DNA of 64,000 bases from Oscillospiraceae bacterium (GCA_017540645.1 JAFYAQ010000013.1:1-64000); one strand, 5' to 3'; positions 20,201 through 27,882 are shown, numbered from the stretch's first letter. A program made the numbers and translations. Notes: generated by a model not told the origin, from the sequence alone.

Positions 20201-21430
20201 ATTTGTGGAGCTGTTGTCGTCATAGACAAGACCGTTGTACCAGGACTCCCAGCTTTCCAGCGCGTTCACGCTCTCCCCGGACTTGGTGCTGCGGAATGTT
20301 CCTACCTGGGAGGGATAGCCGTAGCTGGGCTCCCGGCGGACGATCTGGTTGAGTTCCACGACGGGCAGGGGCAGCTCCGGATCCGCTGCCGCGGTCACCG
20401 CCTCCACGGGGGTGGCAGTGGTCAAACGCAGCACCGCCACGCCGTAATCATACTTCACCAGCTCGGCACTGTAGGCGGCGGCCACGGTCTCCGCATACTC
20501 CCGGGTGTCGGCCAGGAAAAAGACCTGGTCAGCCACGTAGTCCACGCCCGGCGTCAGCTTTTCCGCAGTGTTCACCACGTCGTGGTCGATCAGCGCCTGC
20601 TTGGCGGAAAGGTCGGCCTCAGAGAGCTCAAAGCCCTCGGGCATGCCCGCGAAGCCGTAAGGCAGCTCGAGCTCTGCCTCCAGCAGCAGCGAAATCTCAA
20701 TGACCGGCGCGCTCTCTTCCGTGATCTCCAAAACATCGCTCAGGCTCCGGAAGCTCTCCGCCTCGGCGGTATAACGGTAGCTGCCGGGAGCGAGCAGGTA
20801 TATCTCTGTGAAAGCGATCGTCTCGCCCTCCTGGGCTGTGGGCTCGTCCAGGACGATCTCCATGGCTTCCAGTGCCGCGGCGATTTCTTCTTCCGTCGCG
20901 GGGGTCAGCTCACCCTCCTCATCGGAGACGGTCAGCGTGAGCTCCTGGGCGGAGACAAAGCGGACGAGAACGAAGGCGGCCTCCTCGGGCTCCTCTTCGG
21001 GCTCCTCTTCGGGCTCCTCCCCGGGCTCTTCACCGGGCTCCTGGCCGGGCTCCTCACCGGGCTCCTGGCCGGGCTCCTGACCGGGCTCCTGGCCGGGTTC
21101 CTGACCGGGTTCCTGACCGGGTTCCTGACCGGGTTCCTGTCCGGGCTCCTGGCCGGGTTCCTGTCCGGGCTCCTGGCCGGGTTCCTGTCCGGGCTCCTGG
21201 CCGGGTTCCTGACCGGGCTCCTGGCCGGGTTCCTCACCGGGTTCCTGGCCGGGTTCCTGGCCGGGCTCCTCTCCGGGTTCTTCCCCGGGCTCCTCGTCCA
21301 TGGCGTCCTCGAAGCCTATCGGGTCCGGATTCGCCTCACTCTCAGCGGCAAAGGCCGCCGGGGCCACGCTGAGCAGCATGGACATAACCAGCAGCAGGCT
21401 GAGCAATTTGGATCGCAGCGCCTTATTCAT
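17246..21430 (-). CDS. Giant secreted S8 (subtilisin-like) serine protease with EPG repeats and Big2-like domains
   Basis: A 1394-residue exported protease. A signal peptide (to about AFA at residue 29) is followed by about 26 four-residue E-P-G-Q/E repeats (about 45-150), a carbohydrate-regulatory-like beta region and a propeptide-like segment (301-364). The catalytic domain has Asp450 in VIDSGVDVSHPD, His478 in HGTHVAGIIGA and Ser626 in GTSMATPVVSG. A chitobiase-type or Big-like segment and several Big2 immunoglobulin-like domains make up the rest. No LPxTG or membrane anchor is seen at the C terminus. GAGAGG precedes the ATG. It lies 49 bp after a lipoprotein gene that shares the propeptide-like sequence. 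Confidence 0.93.
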   Translation of the reverse strand: MNKALRSKLLSLLLVMSMLLSVAPAAFAAESEANPDPIGFEDAMDEEPGEEPGEEPGQEPGQEPGEEPGQEPGQEPGQEPGQEPGQEPGQEPGQEPGQEPGQEPGQEPGQEPGQEPGQEPGQEPGEEPGQEPGEEPGEEPEEEPEEEPEEAAFVLVRFVSAQELTLTVSDEEGELTPATEEEIAAALEAMEIVLDEPTAQEGETIAFTEIYLLAPGSYRYTAEAESFRSLSDVLEITEESAPVIEISLLLEAELELPYGFAGMPEGFELSEADLSAKQALIDHDVVNTAEKLTPGVDYVADQVFFLADTREYAETVAAAYSAELVKYDYGVAVLRLTTATPVEAVTAAADPELPLPVVELNQIVRREPSYGYPSQVGTFRSTKSGESVNALESWESWYNGLVYDDNSSTNPDTYMSEPTDSQYQYMHDMVNTYEAWGVTKGAGAVVAVIDSGVDVSHPDLHVSALSGWEGFGEDHGTHVAGIIGATEGNGIGGAGIAPEATVISLHTDFEQANLEMAYRAAAAAGADVINLSLGGVGYVNSEEQVLREVIGSGVTVVVAMSNDGSNIRNYPAAYNIPGLIAVGSVNGAGARSDFSNYGKWQDVAAPGTAIMSTVPGGGYEFMDGTSMATPVVSGLCALYISQYGGSPAQVEKAIKAATTNGIVDAAKLFTVDKGVPTIVYPDPVNGMVPYGSDLEIYGLLDDDDIVYTLDGTTPAVRNGVVTVGQYVQLADGGTSCTWIPLTIENGFTPGKKVTVKALRVNGAGVVSKVVTKTFTLGYAAPTDVTCSVPDHLIAGKSVTLSASVLPAAANQAVIWEISSPVTGVSINTKGVLSSQATSSGYVTVRASAKDDPSRSNSWSIYVGAATPTKTIVLAANSLNLLVGEFAPPLSPTARDIDNQNLSFVTFAFTSSNPKVATVDSSGNIQSVGKGTATITVTAQDGSKVSAKCTVTVTQPVTGIEISGTPYVAPGKSASYTAAVYPSDANNKKVSWSVNNNAYGITINATGKLTVPASAPTGVTVYVQAVATDGSGVAAAPFPVTIAPLTTRVDPIYIDSQRADGSDHEFSYDLQYLSTYDKSRNVKKILMYATEPWPDSSEYRASLSLNTSTNGAAWVNWSSSKPEVATVDEYGFVEAHAPGTTVITAKAQDASGKKATVSIQVINPASDVKVTSALPYYDYDYEYHEEYHVLSAGKSVKNTARLGDAFGKPSISKVAWDFYVLAYDSNGNESSYVENLIYANKWVKINASGTLSTSTKLVPYLNAGYSISVDVSAMSTDGTYLYGWIWYDIVQPIKKLTDDYGRASASCQLMLDEYIDYYLIPWIGTNGYYSSAIHPDYVFSVKSSNPDVAGAMIVYDTDGDAMVEILPDTKKGSATITVTAGDGSGKKFTVKVRVT
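20982..21297 (-). repeat. 12-bp coding tandem repeat (E-P-G-x tract of the subtilase)
   Basis: About 26 imperfect copies of a 12-bp unit, on the plus strand like CCGGGCTCCTGG, all in frame. They encode four-residue units x-E-P-G where x is mostly Q or E. Copy-number changes in whole units would lengthen or shorten the linker without a frameshift. Confidence 0.95.
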
Positions 21431-21479
21431 AGCTTTCCTCTCCGTCTATAAAAAATATGCATAGGGTTTTACGACTTTT

Positions 21480-21872
21480 TCAGCCCGCGGGCTTTTTGAA
21501 GGTGTTCACCTCCAGGGGTGTCCAGCCGTTCTCCGCGCCTCGCCGGACTACGGCATAAGGATCCTCCTGCGTGTGGAAGACGGCGATACCGTAACGGTAC
21601 TCCACCAGCTCGATCCCGTATTCCTCCGCGATGGCCCGGGCCGCTTCCTCCGTTTCCGCCAGGGCGAACAGCTCCCGGCCCTCCGGGTATTCCCCGGCAG
21701 ACGGGGAGGACGTTGGCTTTGCAGAAACGTCGTGCGCGGGCTTCGGAGTGCGTGCCGGTTCGGGAGTGGCCACGCCCGCCGCCGGCTTCTCCGGCAGCTG
21801 GGGAGGAACGACCTTTCCGCAGCCGACCAGGGCAAACAGCAGCACAAGAGCTGCGGCAAGCAGCGTTTTCAT
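21480..21872 (-). CDS. Lipoprotein with a stand-alone subtilase-propeptide-like domain
   Basis: A 130-residue lipoprotein: short signal peptide, lipobox L-V-G-C with the lipidated Cys18, and a Pro/Thr/Ser-rich spacer to about residue 63. The compact domain at 66-123 aligns with residues 302-361 of the neighbouring subtilase. In the best 31-column stretch about 16 positions are identical, including F, LA, T, the Y-x-x-ELV-x-Y-x-YG core and AV. That is seen directly. A role as a membrane-held chaperone or inhibitor of the protease is inferred from the propeptide/I9 inhibitor relationship. It has its own promoter and is upstream of, and probably co-transcribed with, the protease. Confidence 0.85.
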   Translation of the reverse strand: MKTLLAAALVLLFALVGCGKVVPPQLPEKPAAGVATPEPARTPKPAHDVSAKPTSSPSAGEYPEGRELFALAETEEAARAIAEEYGIELVEYRYGIAVFHTQEDPYAVVRRGAENGWTPLEVNTFKKPAG

Positions 21873-21929
21873 GGGAGACCTCCTTTATCCGGTTCGAAGG
21901 GACGCCGGCCCCTCCTCCATATTATACCT

Positions 21930-21958
21930 ATAATACAGTTTTATGTACTTTTTTGCAA
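21930..21958 (-). promoter_or_regulatory. Promoter of the lipoprotein-subtilase operon
   Basis: Minus strand TTGCAA, 17-bp spacer, TATTAT. A second TATAAT lies nine bases downstream without a matched -35. Confidence 0.6.
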
Positions 21959-22053
21959 TAAGAATTTTGGATAGCTGGCGAATACAGAGGGAGATGTACC
22001 CGGCGCTTGACCGTCCTCGCTTCCGGGACGGAAGAGGCCGCCCCGCGACAACG

Positions 22054-22101
22054 AAAACCGGCTCAGACTACGGGAATGACCCGAGACCGGAGCCGCGGTT
22101 T
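22054..22101 (-). terminator. Imperfect hairpin at the 3' end of lysR
   Basis: Minus strand arms around AAACCGCGGCTCC and GAGCCGGTTTT with an inner CGGG/CCCG helix and a short T-run. It overlaps the lysR stop codon and is a diverged copy of the terminator at 17184-17231. Confidence 0.55.
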
Positions 22102-22141
22102 ATATCAGCGTCTCCCGGACATGGTCGATGAAGGCCCGGAC
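22099..22141. repeat. 43-bp direct repeat, right copy (within lysR 3' end)
   Basis: Identical to 17102-17144. Here it is part of an intact gene, so this is the presumed parental copy. Confidence 0.9.
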
Positions 22142-23032
22142 GGCGTGGGGCGTGTAGCTCCGCTTGGGTAAAAGCATGTAGAAGGCCCGCTCCGTCTGCC
22201 GGGAGTCCAGCTTGAAATAGACCAGCCGGCTGTCCGGCGCTACGATCCGGTCGCTGATAAAGCTTGCCCCCAACCCATGCTCCGCCAGACGGCAGGCGGT
22301 GACCAGCTGGGATAACTCCATCAGGACCTTCGGCTGGAAGCCGGCCTCCCGGAACAGCTGCTCCGCCCGGTCGTGAAGGTTGTTGCCGGGGCTCAGCAGG
22401 AGAAAGCCCAGCTCCTGAAAGCAGCGCAGGGGGGCCGTGGGGCAATCCGGGCGCAGATGCGCGCCCTCCGCCACCTGCGCCGCCGTCAGGCCCAGGCCCT
22501 CCGCCTGGGGCGGCAGCCCCTGCCGGGGCACGCCCAACAGGACGTGGTCCGAAAAGGCGGGATACCGGGGGAAGTCCGACAGAAACGCTTCGTTGCAGCT
22601 GAAGGTCAGATCCAGCTCCCGGCGGGCGAGCATTTTGGCCAGCTCCGCCGAACTGCTCTCCACCAGCTCCAGCTTGACGTCGGGATAGCGTCGGTGAAAG
22701 CCGCAGAGGATGTCCGGCAGGATATAGGCATTGAGATAGTGGGAACCGCCGATGCAGAGCCTTCCCGCGTGGAGCCGGCGAATATCGGAGATCCGCCGCT
22801 CCATATCCTCCTCCAGCTGCATGGCCTGCCGGGCCGTATCCAGGTAGACCTGGCCCGCGGGGGTCAGCAGCGGCGGACGGTGGCTCCGATCAAAAATCGG
22901 CGCGCCCAGCTGCCGTTCCGCCCGGCTCACCGCCATGCTCAGGGCGCTCTGGGACAGATAGAGCTTCTCCGCCGCCCGGGAAAAGCTGCCCTCGCGCCAG
23001 ATCTCGTAGATATACCGCATTTCCTGTTCCAT
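22100..23032 (-). CDS. LysR family transcriptional regulator
   Basis: A 310-residue regulator. The N-terminal winged helix-turn-helix reads GSFSRAAEKLYLSQSALSMAVSRAERQLG. It is followed by a linker helix and a periplasmic-binding-protein-like effector domain with LHAGRLCIGGSHYLNAYILP. The start was set at the ATG with GGAGG upstream; the longer frame adds an implausible hydrophobic leader. It is divergent from the UxaA-type dehydratase gene across 149 bp, the usual LysR arrangement, so it probably controls that pair of genes. Its last codons are duplicated at 17102-17144. Confidence 0.92.
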   Translation of the reverse strand: MEQEMRYIYEIWREGSFSRAAEKLYLSQSALSMAVSRAERQLGAPIFDRSHRPPLLTPAGQVYLDTARQAMQLEEDMERRISDIRRLHAGRLCIGGSHYLNAYILPDILCGFHRRYPDVKLELVESSSAELAKMLARRELDLTFSCNEAFLSDFPRYPAFSDHVLLGVPRQGLPPQAEGLGLTAAQVAEGAHLRPDCPTAPLRCFQELGFLLLSPGNNLHDRAEQLFREAGFQPKVLMELSQLVTACRLAEHGLGASFISDRIVAPDSRLVYFKLDSRQTERAFYMLLPKRSYTPHAVRAFIDHVRETLI

Positions 23033-23108
23033 GGACGATCCCTCCTCCCGGCAAGCCGGGCTTTTCCCCACCTTTATTATCAAAAAAATTGAAGAAAGTA
23101 TAAATATC

Positions 23109-23143
23109 ATCATATTGATTATAAACTGTCCCTTTGCTATTGT
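23109..23143 (+). promoter_or_regulatory. Promoter of the uxaA-like gene with overlapping dyad
   Basis: TTGATT, 17-bp spacer, TATTGT with an extended TGc. The dyad ATCA-TAT-TGAT at 23109-23119 overlaps the -35 and is a candidate LysR operator. Confidence 0.6.
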
Positions 23144-23181
23144 AAAGATACAAGAAAAAACGCGGAAAGGAAGACAAAGCC

Positions 23182-24690
23182 ATGGAGATCAACGCCCTGC
23201 TGATGGACAACAGCGATAATGTAGTCACCTGTGTGGCTGACGTAAAGTGCGGAGAGACCGTCTGCTACCGGAAGGGGGAGCAGCTTCTGCGCCTCGACGC
23301 CCGGGAGGACATCCCCTACTGCCACAAGATCGCCCTTGTGGATCTCCGGGAGGGGGACGAGATCATCAAATACGGCGAGCTGATCGGCAAGACCGACCGG
23401 GCCATCGCCGCCGGACACCTGGTCAACCACGAGAACATCCACTCGGTCCCCCGGGACTATGACAGCGAGCTGGTGGAAGACAGCGGCGAGGAGGCCGGAG
23501 ACTTCCGGGCGGTCCAGACCGACGAGGGTCTGAAGTTCTGGGGCTACCGCCGCGCCGAGGGACGCCCCGGCATCCGCAACCATGTGCTGATCCTTCCCAC
23601 CTGCGCCTGCGGCAGCGAGAGCAGCCGCATCGTGGCCTCCCAGGTCCGGGGCGCGGTGAACATCGTGTTCAACACCGGCTGCTCCGATGTGGCCGCCAAC
23701 ACCGCCATGAGCCAGAAGGTGCTGACCGGCTTTGCCTGCAACCCCAATGTCTACGGCGTGGTCATCATCGGCCTGGGCTGCGAGACGGTGGGCCATGACA
23801 AGCTGAAAGCCAAGATCCAGAGCATGACCTCCAAGCCGGTGGTGTCCTTTGGCATCCAGGACGAGGGCGGCACGCTCAAGACCATCGAAAAGGCGGTGCG
23901 CGCCGCCCGGGAGATGGCCGCCGAGGCCGGTATGCAGCAGAAAGAGCTGTTCCCCATCACCGAACTGTTCATGGGCATCGAGTGCGGCGGCTCCGACGCC
24001 ACCTCCGGCATCGCCTCCAACCTCGCCGTGGGCGAGCTGAGCGACCGGCTGGTGGATCTGGGCGCCACCACCATGATGAGCGAGTCCATCGAGTGGATCG
24101 GCGGCGAGCATGTGTTGGCCAAGCGGGCCGCCACGCCCAAGGTGCACAACGAGATCATTGAGGTCTGCCGGGCCTACGAGGAGCATCTGAAGGCCGCCGG
24201 CCAGGACTGCCGGGCCGGTCAGCCCACGCCGGGCAACAAGGCGGGCGGCCTCTCCACCCTGGACGAGAAGAGCCTGGGCTGCATCCGCAAGGGCGGCACC
24301 CGTCCCATCGTGGAGGTGCTGGAGCAGGCGCAGCGGCCCACAAAGCGGGGCGCCGTGGTGATGGACACCGCGGGCTATGACATCTCCTCCGTCACCTCCA
24401 TGGTGGCGGGCGGCTGCCAGGTGGTGGTCTTCACCACCGGCCGGGGCACTCCCACCGGCAACGCCATCGTCCCCGTCCTGAAGGTCACGGCCAACGGCCG
24501 CACCTATCAGCGCATGGAGGACAACATGGATGTGGATCTCTCCGCCATCATCCGGGGCGAAAAGACCTTCCAGGAGATGGGCGGGGAGCTGCTGAAAACC
24601 ATCCACCAGGTGGCCAACGGCAAGCTGACCAAGGCCGAGGCCTACGGCTTTTCGGATATCGCGGTGGACCACGTCTGCCGTTTTGTGTAA
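23182..24690 (+). CDS. UxaA family hydrolase (altronate/galactarate dehydratase type)
   Basis: A 502-residue dehydratase of sugar acids such as altronate or related hexonates. The N-terminal SAF domain (about 1-100, with AGHLVNHENIHS) is fused to the large C-terminal domain. That domain contains GIRNHVLILPTCACGS, NTGCSDVAAN, GLGCETVGHD, GIECGGSDATSGIASN and TTGRGTPTGNAI. The Cys and His residues of the iron site are kept. The exact substrate is not readable. GGAAAGGAAG precedes the ATG. It is transcribed away from lysR, and the esterase gene follows after 16 bp. Confidence 0.9.
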   Translation: MEINALLMDNSDNVVTCVADVKCGETVCYRKGEQLLRLDAREDIPYCHKIALVDLREGDEIIKYGELIGKTDRAIAAGHLVNHENIHSVPRDYDSELVEDSGEEAGDFRAVQTDEGLKFWGYRRAEGRPGIRNHVLILPTCACGSESSRIVASQVRGAVNIVFNTGCSDVAANTAMSQKVLTGFACNPNVYGVVIIGLGCETVGHDKLKAKIQSMTSKPVVSFGIQDEGGTLKTIEKAVRAAREMAAEAGMQQKELFPITELFMGIECGGSDATSGIASNLAVGELSDRLVDLGATTMMSESIEWIGGEHVLAKRAATPKVHNEIIEVCRAYEEHLKAAGQDCRAGQPTPGNKAGGLSTLDEKSLGCIRKGGTRPIVEVLEQAQRPTKRGAVVMDTAGYDISSVTSMVAGGCQVVVFTTGRGTPTGNAIVPVLKVTANGRTYQRMEDNMDVDLSAIIRGEKTFQEMGGELLKTIHQVANGKLTKAEAYGFSDIAVDHVCRFV

Positions 24691-24706
24691 AAGGAGGGAC
24701 CAGAGC

Positions 24707-26425
24707 ATGGAAATCAAACGTTTCCCGCAGGATATGAGCACGCTTCCCGTGGATCGGCAGGACGCCAACCGCTGCCTGCTCTCCGGCCTCTTTGAAGAGC
24801 GCCTGAAGCCGGAAAACGGCTCCCGCGTCTTCTACACCTACCTGATCCCCGGCCTCCACTACGACCGGCCGGTGCTGATGCTCGTCGCCCCCTCCGGGGC
24901 GGAGATGCCCGCCTGGCTGGAGCAGAGCTTCTGGCCCGACTTCGCCAAAGAGCAGGAGATCTTCCTCCATGTTCTCGTACCGGAGAAGGAGCAGTGGGAT
25001 CTGAGCGGCGCGGACGCCGAGTACATGAACAAGACCTACCTCCAGATCCAGTCCCGCCGGAGCTATGTGGTCATCCAGGACAACGTCTACGCTCTGGGTC
25101 TCGGTGACGGCGCGGTCGTGGCCCAGCAGGCCGTCATGAGTATGAGCAGCGAGTACTCCGGCTTTGCCAGCTTCGGCGAGCTGGACGAGAGCGCTATGCG
25201 CAATGCCGAGAGCGTCCACGGCGCGGAGAACACCGGCAAGACCGAGCTGAACGTGGCCGCCGCCAAGCTGCCCACCCCCGTGTGGATGGGCTGGCAGGAG
25301 AACAGCGGCGCCAACGCCGCCGTCTGCCGCTACTGGAAAGCCCAGAACGACGCGGCGGAGGAGCGCTACTCCAACGCCTGGGCCGACGAGATCTACTTCC
25401 CCTCCACCATCTGCCGGAACAGCCAGATCAACGAAGAGCAGATCTCCCAGGTGCGGGTGACCAACGGCTATACCGGCCCCATGAGCCGGGAGCTGGCCGA
25501 GGCGGTATGGGACTTCCTGAACGGGGCCTGCCGCCACCGGGGCTTTGGAAAGAAGTTCCTGCGCCGGCGTATCGATCCGACGGCCTACGGCTTCACCCTC
25601 CACACCCTGGAGCACCAGGGCTTCACCCGCCTCTGGTACGAATACGTGCCCGAATCCCTCCGGGGCAGCGAGAAAAACGTGCCCCTGGTGCTGTGCATGC
25701 ACGGCAGGGGCAGCAGCGCGGAGGCCTTCATCAGCATCTGCGACATGAGCCGCGTGGCGGAAGAGCGAAACTTCATCCTGCTGATCCCGGAGGCGGGCGT
25801 GTCCCAGCAGCGTCCCACAAGTCTCAAAAACCTGCTGCTCTGGGAAGGCGCGTACGAGGGCATGGACATCGACGACGTGGGCTTCCTGCTGCGGGCTGTC
25901 GAGGACACGGAGAGCCGCCTGCCGGTGGACAAGACGAGAGTGTACGCCTGCGGTCAGTCCAGCGGCGGCATGATAACCACCTCTCTGGGCGTGAAGGCCC
26001 CCGGCGTCTTCGCCGCGGTGTCTCCCTGGTCGGCCCTTGTGAACCCGGACAAGGAGCTGGTGCTGCCGGAGAAGATCGACCCCGCCGTGCCCTTCATGTT
26101 CCTCTTCGGCGATCGGGACTGGCTCTGCGCCGACCGGGAGCACGGGGAGATGGAATTCGGCGTCACATCGACCCTGGCCGCCTTCCTGCGGAATCTGATC
26201 AAACTCTACGGCCTGGAGGAAAAGCCCCTCCAGTACAGCTGCGGAGAGATCCGCTGGTATGTCTACCGCAACGAGAAGAAGGTCCCCATGCTCACGGTGG
26301 GCCGGGTGGCCAACATGACCCACGCCAACTACCCCCGGGAGAGCTGGATCGCCTACGACGAGTTCCTGTGCCGCTTCTCCAAGACGGCGGACGGAAAGCT
26401 CCTGTACATGGGCGAAGAGGTGTAA
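24707..26425 (+). CDS. Two-lobed alpha/beta hydrolase (PHB-depolymerase/feruloyl-esterase type)
   Basis: A 572-residue protein. The C-terminal half is an active-looking esterase: oxyanion region LCMHGRGSSAEAF, nucleophile Ser418 in CGQSSGGMIT, acid at Asp469 or Asp471 in FGDRDW, and His539 in NMTHANYP. The N-terminal half appears to be a second, degenerate hydrolase lobe in which the nucleophile elbow reads ALGLGDGAVV, with Asp134 in place of Ser. No signal peptide is seen, so it is probably cytoplasmic. The start has AAAGGAGGG upstream. It is co-transcribed with the UxaA-like gene, which suggests release of a sugar acid from an ester. Confidence 0.85.
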   Translation: MEIKRFPQDMSTLPVDRQDANRCLLSGLFEERLKPENGSRVFYTYLIPGLHYDRPVLMLVAPSGAEMPAWLEQSFWPDFAKEQEIFLHVLVPEKEQWDLSGADAEYMNKTYLQIQSRRSYVVIQDNVYALGLGDGAVVAQQAVMSMSSEYSGFASFGELDESAMRNAESVHGAENTGKTELNVAAAKLPTPVWMGWQENSGANAAVCRYWKAQNDAAEERYSNAWADEIYFPSTICRNSQINEEQISQVRVTNGYTGPMSRELAEAVWDFLNGACRHRGFGKKFLRRRIDPTAYGFTLHTLEHQGFTRLWYEYVPESLRGSEKNVPLVLCMHGRGSSAEAFISICDMSRVAEERNFILLIPEAGVSQQRPTSLKNLLLWEGAYEGMDIDDVGFLLRAVEDTESRLPVDKTRVYACGQSSGGMITTSLGVKAPGVFAAVSPWSALVNPDKELVLPEKIDPAVPFMFLFGDRDWLCADREHGEMEFGVTSTLAAFLRNLIKLYGLEEKPLQYSCGEIRWYVYRNEKKVPMLTVGRVANMTHANYPRESWIAYDEFLCRFSKTADGKLLYMGEEV

Positions 26426-26433
26426 TCAGTCAT

Positions 26434-26473
26434 AAAAAGGCTCTGCGGACGGATAAGTCCGCAGAGCCTTTTT
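26434..26473. terminator. Strong bidirectional terminator
   Basis: Perfect 17-bp stem AAAAAGGCTCTGCGGAC / GTCCGCAGAGCCTTTTT with a six-base loop. It serves the esterase gene and the convergent anti-sigma gene. Confidence 0.92.
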
Positions 26474-26496
26474 GTTTTTCTAAAGCTTAATAAGGG

Positions 26497-27267
26497 TTAC
26501 GACAGCTCTCCCAGGGCTTCCCAGAAGCTCCCGGCCTCCGCACGGCGGAGCAGCCCGTCCCCGTTTTCCCGGAACAGGACGCTGTCGCCCTCCTCCCAGA
26601 GCTGCCAGAGAAGGGCCCCGGCGGTATCCCGAAGGATGTAGTCCGGCTTTCTCTCCGGGACGGGCGCATCCGTGGGCTCTCCCAGGGACCACAGGGCGCT
26701 GCCGTCCGCGCCGGCGCGTTCGCTGCCGTCGGCGTCGATCAGGAGGAAGGGGAGGGGCGCGGCGTCCATGGCTGCCTCCGGCGCCGCGGCGTCGAAGACC
26801 ATCATCGGCCTGTTGTCCGCGCTCTCCTCCTCGGCCGGCTCCATCCCGGCGGCGGGGGCGGCGGCAGGGGCGGCGGCTATGCGCATGGTCTGCGGGGAGA
26901 TCCCCGCAGCGGCGCTTTCGCTGGCACCCTTGGGGCTCAGCAGCCGGGTCCCGGCCCAGCCAGCCAGGATCACCAGCGCGGCCATGGCCGCCAGGGCCTG
27001 CGCCCGGCGGGGGAAGGCGAGGATCAGGGCTTTTTTCCGGGGGGCCGGAGCCTTGCGGACGGCGGCCATGATGTTTTCCGTCAGATCCCGGGGGGGCGGG
27101 GGAAGGGCGTCGCGCTCCGCCTCCGTGATCGCCAGCAGGGCGTGGCGATAGGCGCGGCAGTGTTCGCAGCTCTGAAGGTGCGCAGAGAGGGCGCGCTCCT
27201 CTGTCTCGGTCAGCTCCCCGTCCAGCGAGGTGCTGATCAATTCTTCAAAAAACCGGCAGTCGTCCAC
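26497..27267 (-). CDS. Membrane anti-sigma factor with zinc-finger ZAS domain
   Basis: A 256-residue protein. The N-terminal anti-sigma zinc domain (residues 1-45) has LDGELTETEERALSAHLQSCEHC, in which His and two Cys form the H-x3-C-x2-C core. A single transmembrane helix (about 90-108) is followed by an external Ala/Pro-rich region and a C-terminal domain of unknown type. It starts 3 bp after the ECF sigma gene, so it is the presumed partner that holds the sigma factor at the membrane until an envelope signal releases it. Confidence 0.88.
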   Translation of the reverse strand: MDDCRFFEELISTSLDGELTETEERALSAHLQSCEHCRAYRHALLAITEAERDALPPPPRDLTENIMAAVRKAPAPRKKALILAFPRRAQALAAMAALVILAGWAGTRLLSPKGASESAAAGISPQTMRIAAAPAAAPAAGMEPAEEESADNRPMMVFDAAAPEAAMDAAPLPFLLIDADGSERAGADGSALWSLGEPTDAPVPERKPDYILRDTAGALLWQLWEEGDSVLFRENGDGLLRRAEAGSFWEALGELS

Positions 27268-27270
27268 TCT

Positions 27271-27882
27271 TCACACCTCCTTCCCTTTTTTTGACGGCCC
27301 GGAGGCGGAGAAGTTCCCGCTTTTCGTGAGAAGTTGGCACAACTTTTTTCGCGCCCGGTTCAGCCGGGATTTGACGGTGCCCTGTTCCAGACGGAGGGCG
27401 GCGGCGATCTCGTCATAGCTGAGACCACCGATCTCCCGGAGGCTCAGGATCTCCCGGCAGTCGGCGGGCAGGGCGGCCATGGCGGCGCGCACGGCCTCCC
27501 GGTCCGCGGCGCGCTCCAGCAGCTCCTGGGGATCCGGGCCGGTGTCCGCCAGAGGCAGCTCCCAGCTCTCCCCCTCCTCGTCCTCCTGCTCCAGGGGCAG
27601 CGTCTCCCAGCGCTTTTTCCGGCGCAGGGCGTCGATGCAGACGTTGTTCACCAGCCGGTAGAGCCACACGGAAAAGCGGCTGTCTCCCCGGAAGTCCCCC
27701 AGGGAGGTATAGGCTTTCAAAAAGGCATCCTGGACCGCATCGGCGGCGTCCGCCTCGTTGCCCAGCATCCGCCAGGCCAGGTGGTAGGCGCGCTGCTGGT
27801 TTTCCGTTACCAGGGCGGCAAAGGCGTCCGTGTCCCCCCGGAGGACCCGGGCGATCACCGCCATCTCCTCTTCTTTTGTCAT
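27271..27882 (-). CDS. ECF-type RNA polymerase sigma factor (sigma-70 family)
   Basis: A 203-residue sigma factor. Region 2 is ENQQRAYHLAWRMLGNEADAADAVQDAFLKAY plus FSVWLYRLVNNVCIDALRR. Region 4 is LPADCREILSLREIGGLSYDEIAAALRLEQGTVKSRLNRARKKL. GGAGG precedes the ATG. The anti-sigma gene follows immediately. The MBL-fold hydrolase gene ends 34 bp upstream in the same direction, so expression may partly come from the trmB operon. Its target promoters are unknown. Confidence 0.93.
   Translation of the reverse strand: MTKEEEMAVIARVLRGDTDAFAALVTENQQRAYHLAWRMLGNEADAADAVQDAFLKAYTSLGDFRGDSRFSVWLYRLVNNVCIDALRRKKRWETLPLEQEDEEGESWELPLADTGPDPQELLERAADREAVRAAMAALPADCREILSLREIGGLSYDEIAAALRLEQGTVKSRLNRARKKLCQLLTKSGNFSASGPSKKGKEV

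Noticed and set aside
19058..21451. A 797-residue plus-strand frame opposite the subtilase
   Set aside because: Its Leu/Gly-rich repeats are the mirror of the E-P-G tract. Codon use and motifs support only the minus-strand protease.
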